A DNA stretch of 12,128 nt, from positions 1 to 12,128 of the forward strand of contig JAOUDR010000034.1 in assembly GCA_029859185.1 (NCBI GenBank), given 5' to 3'. This document shows positions 6,886-12,128 of this stretch, in pieces (within the stretch, counting starts at the first letter, position 1; the number at the start of each line of letters is the position of its first letter). A program made the position numbers and the translations under genes. Below the pieces are notes generated by a model, which saw only the letters and a program-made list of their open reading frames with translations, made no database searches and had not been told where the DNA came from. This DNA is from Gemmatimonadota bacterium (GTDB lineage Bacteria > Gemmatimonadota > Gemmatimonadetes > Gemmatimonadales > GWC2-71-9).

Positions 6886-7858
6886 GGCCCCAGCGCTGGA
6901 CCTTGAAGGACGCGACCGCCCCGTACACGCCGGCCGTACCCGGCAGGCCGCCCGGCACGATGCGGCAGGCTTGCACGGCGGGCTTGAACGCGCGCCGCGC
7001 CACTTCGATGCGTAGGGGGTCCAACAGCAGGTTCCCGGCCCTGGTGACCCCGCCGGTCACGATGATGACGTCGGGGTTCAGGATGTTGACGAGATTGGCC
7101 ACGCCAGCGCCCAGGAAACGTGCGGTGTCGCGCACGATCTCGAGCGCCAACGCATCACCCGCGTGCGCCGCCTGGTAGACAATCCGGGCCGTCACCTGGT
7201 CCAGGCTCCCGCCCACTAGCGCCGGAATCGCGCTCGCGGTGCCGGCTTCGATCTCCTCGACGGCCCGCGCGGCAATCGCCGGACCCGACGCGTACGCTTC
7301 GAGGCACCCGTAGTTCCCGCACTTGCAGCGTCGCCCCGTGACGTCGATGGTCATGTGCCCGATCTCCGCGGCGACGTCCGAAGCGCCGTGGAAGATCTCG
7401 CCGTCGAGCACGATCCCGCCGCCGATCCCGGTGCCGATCGTCATCCCCACGACGACGTGGGCACCCTGGGCGGCGCCCCGCCACCACTCGCCGAGCGTGG
7501 CGCAGTTGGCGTCGTTGTCGAGCGTGGCCTCGAGCCCTGTCGCCGTGGCGACCAGATCACGGAGCGGCACGTCGCGCCAGCCCAGGTTGGGGGTGACGAT
7601 CACCACGCCGCGGGCCGTGTCGAGTGGCCCCGGGGCGCCGATCCCGACGCCCGCGATCTCGACGTCGTCCCCGCACTCGCTGCGCGTCGCCTCGATCGAG
7701 CGGTGGATCATGGCGCCGATCAACGCGATCACCTTCTCCGGCCCGAGCGCGCCCGGGGTGGGCTCCTCGATCAGGCCGTACAGCGTGCTGCCGTCCTCGG
7801 TGAGCGTACCGACGACGATGGTCGTGCCGCCAAGGTCGACTCCGACGATCAAACGCAC
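6878..7858 (-). CDS. ROK-family sugar kinase (glucokinase-like)
   Basis: The product has 326 residues, normal for a ROK kinase without a DNA-binding domain, so it is an enzyme and not a NagC/XylR-type repressor. It has the ATP-phosphate motif VDLGGTTI (7-14), the catalytic DNDAN (114-118, base D116), MTIGTGIGGGIV (139-150), the sugar/zinc segment E166-IGH168, and the zinc cluster CKCGNYGCLEAYAS (178-191; C178, C180, C185 with H168). These features are typical of bacterial glucokinases, which make glucose 6-phosphate, although N-acetylmannosamine and other hexose kinases look similar. The GTG at 7858 was chosen because MRLIVGVDLGGT is the expected N-terminus and GGGAGG precedes it by 4 nt; the frame stays open upstream only as a shadow of the glycosyltransferase gene. 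It overlaps that gene by 10 nt and the PfkB gene by 8 nt. Confidence 0.92.
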   Translation of the reverse strand: MRLIVGVDLGGTTIVVGTLTEDGSTLYGLIEEPTPGALGPEKVIALIGAMIHRSIEATRSECGDDVEIAGVGIGAPGPLDTARGVVIVTPNLGWRDVPLRDLVATATGLEATLDNDANCATLGEWWRGAAQGAHVVVGMTIGTGIGGGIVLDGEIFHGASDVAAEIGHMTIDVTGRRCKCGNYGCLEAYASGPAIAARAVEEIEAGTASAIPALVGGSLDQVTARIVYQAAHAGDALALEIVRDTARFLGAGVANLVNILNPDVIIVTGGVTRAGNLLLDPLRIEVARRAFKPAVQACRIVPGGLPGTAGVYGAVASFKVQRWGRA

Positions 7859-8889
7859 GTGACCTCCCGGTGCGCGAGTGCGTGGTGGACGGCGTCCAAG
7901 ACCGTTGTGACCGCAAGCTCGCGGAGACAGCGATGGTGGCCCAGCGGGCAGCGGACGCCCCCGTGGGTCGAACAGGGCCGACACGCCAGATCGACCCCGA
8001 GTGCCAGATCGCGCGGGCCGCGCGGGCCAAACCCAGCGTCGGGATGGGTCGGGCCGAACAACGCGACCACGGGCGTCCCGACCGCCTGAGCAAAGTGCAA
8101 CGGCGCGGAGTCGTTGACCACCGCAACAGCGGCGCGCGCCAGGATGGCGGCGGAGACGCGGATGGGGAGACCGGAGAGATCGGCGGGCGGGTGGGCGGAC
8201 GGGCCGGCGGGTGGGTGCCGGCCTCCCGGCACCACGTCGGATCCGTCGGTGCGACCCAAGGCCGCCCCTCCATCTTGTGATGCTCCGACCACCACCACGG
8301 CCATCTCGGTGGTCAGGGCTGCGGCGAGCTCCCGGTAGAACGGCCAGCGCTTGGTCGGGCGGGCGGAACCTGGTGCGAGGGCAATGAACGCGTCGCGCAC
8401 CCCGGCGGCCGCGAGTGCCGCGGCGGCCGCCGCGTGATCGGCGGCCGTCAGGTGAAGCGCAAGCAGCGCCGGCCCACCAGCGTCGGCAAGCGCGAGGAGA
8501 CGTTCCGCCTCGTGCGCCGCGGGTCGGGCGCGCCGCTCCGTGCACCAACGGGCTGCCGGCGTATCGGCGAACCCGATGCGATGGGGGATACCGGCGAGGC
8601 GCGACAGCAATCCGGTGCGGAACGACCCCTGGGCGAGTATGGCCCGTAGGTAGTGGCGGGCGCGAAGCCGACGCGACTGGCGCCACACGCCGAGTGCCCC
8701 TCGCTCCGTGCCGCGCTTGTCGTACGTCAGGACGTCGCGCACCGCCGGATGCGTGCGCAGGAGCGGTGCCGCTTCGGGCGTGACGAGAACGTCCACGGGG
8801 CCGTCGCGCTCCGCGAGGGCCTGGAGCAGCGGCGTGGTCAGCACCACGTCACCGAGCCAGGCCGTCTGGAGGACCAGCGTGCGGGTCAT
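7849..8889 (-). CDS. GT9 family glycosyltransferase (ADP-heptose:LPS heptosyltransferase-like)
   Basis: The product is a 346-residue cytosolic or membrane-associated GT-B glycosyltransferase; the family adds heptose from ADP-heptose to the LPS inner core. Visible motifs are the N-terminal WLGDVVLTTPLLQAL (11-25, with the catalytic-type Asp14), the donor-site APGSARPTKRWP (172-183), and the C-terminal VVNDSAPLHFAQAVGTPVVALFGPTHP segment (258-283, with D260 and the HFAQAVGTP helix). A Cys cluster (C303, C306, C314, C321) near the end is common in the family. A Pro/Gly-rich stretch at about 206-238 looks longer and less conserved than usual. Residues 150-163 are almost pure Ala. The ATG at 8889 overlaps the lepA stop as ATGA; the frame open into lepA is a shadow. 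WaaF-like is most likely, but the acceptor is not determinable. Confidence 0.87.
   Translation of the reverse strand: MTRTLVLQTAWLGDVVLTTPLLQALAERDGPVDVLVTPEAAPLLRTHPAVRDVLTYDKRGTERGALGVWRQSRRLRARHYLRAILAQGSFRTGLLSRLAGIPHRIGFADTPAARWCTERRARPAAHEAERLLALADAGGPALLALHLTAADHAAAAAALAAAGVRDAFIALAPGSARPTKRWPFYRELAAALTTEMAVVVVGASQDGGAALGRTDGSDVVPGGRHPPAGPSAHPPADLSGLPIRVSAAILARAAVAVVNDSAPLHFAQAVGTPVVALFGPTHPDAGFGPRGPRDLALGVDLACRPCSTHGGVRCPLGHHRCLRELAVTTVLDAVHHALAHREVTCV
7863..7868 (-). promoter_or_regulatory. Ribosome binding site deciding the ROK kinase start
   Basis: On the minus strand GGGAGG ends 4 nt before the GTG at 7858. It lies inside the 3' end of the glycosyltransferase gene and supports a start about 270 codons downstream of the first possible start in that open frame. 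Confidence 0.7.
8185..8215 (+). repeat. G-quadruplex-like G-tract cluster inside the glycosyltransferase gene
   Basis: The plus strand has six GGG tracts within 31 bases (8185-8187, 8189-8191, 8193-8195, 8201-8203, 8209-8211, 8213-8215), with loops of 1, 1, 5, 5 and 1 nt. The 10-mer GGCGGGTGGG occurs twice, at 8186-8195 and 8206-8215, exactly 20 bp apart. The G-rich strand is the template strand of the gene. It encodes the Pro/Gly-rich insert of the glycosyltransferase. Confidence 0.7.
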
Positions 8890-10682
8890 TCGACCTGCAG
8901 GACCGCGAGAAAGGCCTCCTGCGGAATCTCCACCGTCCCGACTTGCTTCATCCGGCGCTTCCCCTCCCGCTGCTTCTCGAGGAGTTTGCGTTTCCGCGTG
9001 ATGTCCCCGCCGTAGCACTTGGCGGTGACGTTCTTCCGCAGCGGGCGCACCGTCTCCCGCGAAATGACCTTGCTCCCAATGGCTGCCTGGATCACGACCT
9101 CGAAGAGCTGCCGCGGGATCAGCTCCTTTAGCTTCTCGGCGATCTTCCGGCCCCACTCGAACGCCTTGGCGCGGTGGATGATGACGCTGAACGCGTCCAC
9201 CGGTTCGCCGTTGATCAACATGTCCAGCTTCACGAGATCGCTGCGGCGGTAACCGCTCAGCTCGTAGTCCATCGCCGCATAGCCGCGGCTGACGGTCTTC
9301 AGCTTGTCGTAGAAGTCGAGAATGATCTCGGCCAGGGGGAAATCGAACTCGAATTGCACCCGGGTCGGGTCGAGGTAGTGCATCCCGAGATACTCACCGC
9401 GCCGGTCCTGGCCCAGCTTCATGATTGCCCCGATGTAGTCGGCGGGGGCCGTCAGGCGCGCGCGGACGTACGGCTCCTCGACGTGATCGACCCCGGAACC
9501 GTGAGGCATGAGCGTGGGATTCTCGATCAGTGTTACCATCCCGTCCGCCTGATGGACGTGGTATTCCACGTTCGGCACGGTCGAGATCAGGTCGAGGTCG
9601 GACTCCCGTTGGAGCCGCTCGCGCACGATGTCCATGTGGAGCAGGCCGAGGAAGCCGCAGCGGAAGCCGAACCCCAGGGCGACGGACGATTCGGGCTCGT
9701 AGCTGAGCGAGCCATCGTTCAGCTTGAGCTTGGCGAGGCTATCCCGTAGCTCCTCGTACTGACTGGAGTCCGTGGGATAGAGCCCGGCGAACACCATGGG
9801 CTTGATCTCGCGGTAGCCCGGGAGAGGCGCCGCGGGGCGGGCGGCGTCGAGCACCGAGTCGCCGGCGCGCGTCTCCTCGACCCCGCGCACGTTCGCGACC
9901 ACATAGCCCACCTCGCCGGCCTCCAGCACGTCGGTCGTCTTGCGCGCCAACTGCAGGTAGCCGACCTCGTCGACCTCGTACTCGTGCTCGGGGTGCGACG
10001 CGAACACGATGTGCATCCCCTTGCGGATCGAACCGTCCACCACCCGGATGCTGGGGACCGCGCCCCGGTACCGGTCGTAGTACGAGTCGAAGATGAGCGC
10101 CCGGAGCGGTGCGTCTGCCGTGCCCTTGGGTGGCGGCACGCGCCGGACGATCTCCTCCAACAGCGTGTCGACGCCCCGTCCCTCCTTGGCGGAGACGTGG
10201 AGCAGTTCGTCGGCGCGGATCCCGAGCAACTCCTGCAACTCCTCGGCGCGTCGCTCGGGCTCTGCAGCCGGGAGGTCGATCTTGTTCAAGACCGGGATGA
10301 TCTCGAGCCCCGCATCGAGCGCCAGGAAGAGGTTGCTCAGCGTTTGTGCCTGGATGCCCTGGCTGGCGTCCACCACCAGCACCGCGCCCTCGCAGGCCGC
10401 CAGCGAGCGGGAGACCTCGTAGGTGAAGTCAACGTGGCCCGGCGTGTCGATCAGGTTGAGCTCGTAGTCATTGCCGTCCACCGCGCGGTAGGTCATCCGG
10501 ACCGCGTTGAGCTTGATGGTGATGCCACGCTCGCGCTCGAGGTCCATGGTATCCAGAACCTGTTCGCGCATCTGGCGCTTCTGGAGCGTGCCGGTACCCT
10601 CGATCAACCGGTCGGCGAGGGTCGACTTGCCGTGGTCGATGTGGGCGACGATGCAGAAGTTGCGAATCCGGTCCTGACGCAT
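8886..10682 (-). CDS. lepA: Elongation factor 4 (LepA), ribosomal back-translocase GTPase
   Basis: The product has 598 residues, the standard LepA length, with the full domain order: GTPase domain (1-185), domain II (about 190-285), EF-G-like domain III, domain V and the LepA-specific C-terminal domain ending with the basic KCYGGDITRKRKLLEKQREG region (556-574). GTPase motifs are intact: G1 AHIDHGKST (13-21), G2 RGIT (52-55), G3 DTPGH (79-83, catalytic His83), G4 NKID (133-136) and G5 SAK (164-166). EF4 acts on stalled or mis-translocated ribosomes and in 30S biogenesis. The ATG at 10682 gives the canonical MRQDRIRNFCIVAHIDHG start; the 51 codons open upstream are a Leu-Pro repeat from a purine tract and do not belong. 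There is no Shine-Dalgarno sequence. It is the first gene of the block and overlaps the next by ATGA. Confidence 0.98.
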   Translation of the reverse strand: MRQDRIRNFCIVAHIDHGKSTLADRLIEGTGTLQKRQMREQVLDTMDLERERGITIKLNAVRMTYRAVDGNDYELNLIDTPGHVDFTYEVSRSLAACEGAVLVVDASQGIQAQTLSNLFLALDAGLEIIPVLNKIDLPAAEPERRAEELQELLGIRADELLHVSAKEGRGVDTLLEEIVRRVPPPKGTADAPLRALIFDSYYDRYRGAVPSIRVVDGSIRKGMHIVFASHPEHEYEVDEVGYLQLARKTTDVLEAGEVGYVVANVRGVEETRAGDSVLDAARPAAPLPGYREIKPMVFAGLYPTDSSQYEELRDSLAKLKLNDGSLSYEPESSVALGFGFRCGFLGLLHMDIVRERLQRESDLDLISTVPNVEYHVHQADGMVTLIENPTLMPHGSGVDHVEEPYVRARLTAPADYIGAIMKLGQDRRGEYLGMHYLDPTRVQFEFDFPLAEIILDFYDKLKTVSRGYAAMDYELSGYRRSDLVKLDMLINGEPVDAFSVIIHRAKAFEWGRKIAEKLKELIPRQLFEVVIQAAIGSKVISRETVRPLRKNVTAKCYGGDITRKRKLLEKQREGKRRMKQVGTVEIPQEAFLAVLQVE

Positions 10683-10689
10683 GGGCGGG

Positions 10690-10695
10690 AATATA
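10690..10695 (-). promoter_or_regulatory. Possible -10 element of lepA and its operon
   Basis: The minus strand reads TATATT at this position, 7 nt before the lepA ATG. Usual spacing puts the transcription start one or two bases before the ATG, giving a leaderless mRNA, in line with the lack of any Shine-Dalgarno. No good -35 box is present 16-18 nt upstream (ACCGGT at 17 nt), so this is tentative. Confidence 0.4.
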
Positions 10696-10721
10696 GTGGT
10701 GAGCGGGGGGAGACCGGTTTT

Positions 10722-10751
10722 GGGGAGGAGGGGGAGGAGGGGGAGGAGGGG
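10722..10751 (+). repeat. Homopurine tandem repeat, three perfect copies of a 9-bp unit
   Basis: The unit GGGGAGGAG is repeated exactly at 10722-10730, 10731-10739 and 10740-10748 and is followed by GGG, giving 30 purines without interruption on the plus strand. The G tracts fit a quadruplex, and the purine strand could form a triplex. The tract lies about 40-70 bp upstream of lepA and about 100-130 bp upstream of the peptidase start. Confidence 0.85.
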
Positions 10752-10795
10752 CAGAGGGAGAAGACAGCGGGGAGAATCGGGGTTACTGGCGGGGC

Positions 10796-10823
10796 GGCGC
10801 CGGCTGGGGCATTCTTCGGCGCC
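10796..10823 (+). repeat. Inverted repeat (possible 5' UTR hairpin) before the peptidase gene
   Basis: GGCGCCG at 10796-10802 pairs perfectly with CGGCGCC at 10817-10823 across a 14-nt loop. It ends 16 nt before the Shine-Dalgarno of the peptidase gene. It could be an operator, a leader hairpin or chance in GC-rich DNA. Confidence 0.35.
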
Positions 10824-10839
10824 ACTTCTCGTCACCGCC

Positions 10840-10843
10840 GGAG
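10840..10843 (+). promoter_or_regulatory. Shine-Dalgarno of the M24 peptidase gene
   Basis: GGAG stands 6 nt before the ATG at 10850. It supports that start, which also places a twin-arginine motif at residues 4-5. Confidence 0.6.
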
Positions 10844-10849
10844 ACCGCC

Positions 10850-12128
10850 ATGCTCACTCGTCGTGCCTTCCTCGAAGCCTCCACCCTTGCCGTTGCGGGG
10901 TCGGCGGTGCCGGGGGCCGCGTCTGCTGAGACACCGTCTACCACGCAGGGCCAGGAGGATCTCCCGCCATCCATCGCCGCGCTCAGGCCCATGCGGGACG
11001 GCGTCGAGCCGATCACGGCTGACGAGCGGCGTGGCCGGGTCGAGCGCGCGCGGGAGCTGATGACGGCGCAGGGGCTGGACGCCTTGATGCTGACGGGCGG
11101 GACCTCGCTGGTCTATGTCAGCAACGTGCGCTGGGGGTTGAGCGAGCGGCTCTTCGCGCTCGTCATCCCGGTACGTGGCACGCCGTTCGTCGTCTGCCCG
11201 GCGTTCGAAGAAGACCGAGCCCGCGAGCAGCTGGAGCGGGGGCCGCTAGGACCGGATGGGACCGATGTCCTGACGTGGCAGGAGCACGAAAGCCCGTATC
11301 AGCTCGTGGCGTCCGGTCTCACGGCGCGGGGCATTGCCGCTGGTGCGCTCGGCATGGAGGAGACCGTACGGTTCCTGTTCGCCGACGGCGTAGCGCAGGT
11401 TGCCCCGGCGCTCCGGATCGTGAGCGGGACGCCGGTCACGGCGGGCTGCCGCGGTCGCAAGGACGCGCACGAGATTGCGCTCATGCGGCACGCGTCCGCC
11501 GTGACCCTCAAGGCCTACGATGCGGCGTACCGGGCCGTCGAGGACGGGATGTCCCAGTCGCGCTTTGCCGAGTTGGTAGGCCTGGCCCACGACCGCCTCG
11601 GCTACAGCGGCGGCGCCGGGGTGCAGGTGGGGCAGTATGCCGCACTGCCGCACGGTTCGGTGGAGCGGCAGGAGTTGCGGGAGGGGACGGTGCTGCTGAT
11701 GGATGGCGGCTGCGCGGTCGAAGGATACCGCTCGGACATCAGCCGGACGTTCGTGATCGGCACAGCGACTGCCCGGATGCGGCAGGTCTTCGAGGTGGTG
11801 CATCGTGCCCAGACGGCCGCGCTGCGGGCGGCGCGACCCGGCGTCGAGTGCCAGGCGGTCGATGCGGCGGCGCGGCAGGTCATCGATGACGCTGGCTTCG
11901 GACCCGACTACAAGTACTTCACCCACCGCGTGGGCCACGGGATCGGGATGGACGGCCACGAATGGCCGTACCTGGTCCGCGACAACACCGAACGTCTGGC
12001 CACCGGGATGGCGTTCAGCGACGAGCCCGGCATCTACCTGCCCGGCGAGTTCGGCGTGCGGCTCGAGGATGACATGGTCATCACGGACGACGGTGCGGAG
12101 CTGCTCACCCCGCAGAGCCCGTCGTTGG
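10850..12128 (+). CDS. Tat-exported M24 metallopeptidase (Xaa-Pro dipeptidase/aminopeptidase-like), partial at 3' end
   Basis: At least 426 residues are encoded before the window ends, without a stop. The N-terminus has a twin-arginine signal (TRRAFLEA at 3-10, then a hydrophobic stretch, cleavage probably after ASA at 26), predicting export of a folded, metal-loaded enzyme. Residues about 55-195 are the creatinase/prolidase N-terminal domain and from about 200 the pita-bread catalytic domain. All five metal ligands of M24 are visible: D285 in LLMDGG, D296 in RSDISRTF, H363 in HRVGHGIG, E392 in FSDEPGIY and E406 in VRLEDDMVI. H268 in LPHGS is the usual extra active-site His. The family removes residues next to proline, using a two-metal site. 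Little should be missing at the C-terminus. It is divergent from lepA and not part of that operon. Confidence 0.93.
   Translation, partial: MLTRRAFLEASTLAVAGSAVPGAASAETPSTTQGQEDLPPSIAALRPMRDGVEPITADERRGRVERARELMTAQGLDALMLTGGTSLVYVSNVRWGLSERLFALVIPVRGTPFVVCPAFEEDRAREQLERGPLGPDGTDVLTWQEHESPYQLVASGLTARGIAAGALGMEETVRFLFADGVAQVAPALRIVSGTPVTAGCRGRKDAHEIALMRHASAVTLKAYDAAYRAVEDGMSQSRFAELVGLAHDRLGYSGGAGVQVGQYAALPHGSVERQELREGTVLLMDGGCAVEGYRSDISRTFVIGTATARMRQVFEVVHRAQTAALRAARPGVECQAVDAAARQVIDDAGFGPDYKYFTHRVGHGIGMDGHEWPYLVRDNTERLATGMAFSDEPGIYLPGEFGVRLEDDMVITDDGAELLTPQSPSL

Larger units (their letters stand above)
10683..10849. other. Divergent regulatory region between lepA and the M24 peptidase gene
   Basis: These 167 bp separate two divergently read genes and must hold both promoters. 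Visible content is a TATATT box against the lepA start, a 30-nt purine-only tract (10722-10751), a further G/A-rich stretch to about 10776, a 7-bp inverted repeat at 10796-10823 and a Shine-Dalgarno for the peptidase gene. I find no convincing plus-strand promoter. Confidence 0.7.

Noticed and set aside
6878..8686. A 602-codon ROK kinase with an N-terminal extension (possible DNA-binding ROK repressor).
   Set aside because: The extension is a shadow of the glycosyltransferase gene with no helix-turn-helix; GTG 7858 has a strong Shine-Dalgarno and the canonical kinase N-terminus.
10683..10835. A longer LepA with about 51 extra N-terminal residues.
   Set aside because: The extension is a Leu-Pro repeat translated from the purine-tract complement. 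LepA proteins start at the position matching the ATG at 10682, and the length from there is the family norm.

Overview
The window is GC-rich throughout, with strong G/C preference at third codon positions and frequent GTG starts. It encodes a heptosyltransferase-type glycosyltransferase, which implies a Gram-negative (LPS-making) envelope. Gene content and style suggest a free-living environmental diderm such as Gemmatimonadota or a relative; this is inference from composition and gene mix, not from a phylogenetic marker comparison.

Layout. At the left edge (1-390, minus) is the N-terminal part of a TetR-family repressor with its own promoter and a palindromic operator at its start codon. A 209-bp spacer (391-599) separates it from a compact ten-gene block, all on the minus strand and read from right to left between 10682 and 600: lepA (ribosomal back-translocase EF4), a GT9 heptosyltransferase, a ROK sugar kinase, a PfkB-type kinase, a STAS+HATPase protein, a STAS-like+winged-helix protein, a Cys/Met-metabolism PLP enzyme, ftsE, ftsX, and an EnvC/PcsB-like coiled-coil protein with a degenerate LytM domain. 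Seven of the nine junctions overlap (five by the 4-nt ATGA/GTGA type, one by 8 nt, one by 10 nt) and the other two have gaps of 2-3 nt, so the block looks like one translationally coupled operon. A 167-bp divergent region (10683-10849) holds a 30-nt all-purine tract built of three 9-bp repeats. To its right, on the plus strand, is a Tat-exported M24 (Xaa-Pro type) metallopeptidase that runs off the window.

How the genes may work together. FtsE, FtsX and the EnvC-like protein form a standard ATP-driven transmembrane switch that controls septal peptidoglycan hydrolysis; here the LytM domain has lost its zinc ligands, so it should act as an activator and not as an enzyme. The heptosyltransferase adds a second envelope function. 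The two kinases and the PLP enzyme are metabolic. The overlapping STAS/HATPase and STAS/winged-helix pair looks like a partner-switching regulatory module embedded in the operon; its targets are unknown and it is the most unusual element of the window. No RNA gene, insertion sequence, CRISPR array or prophage element was seen.
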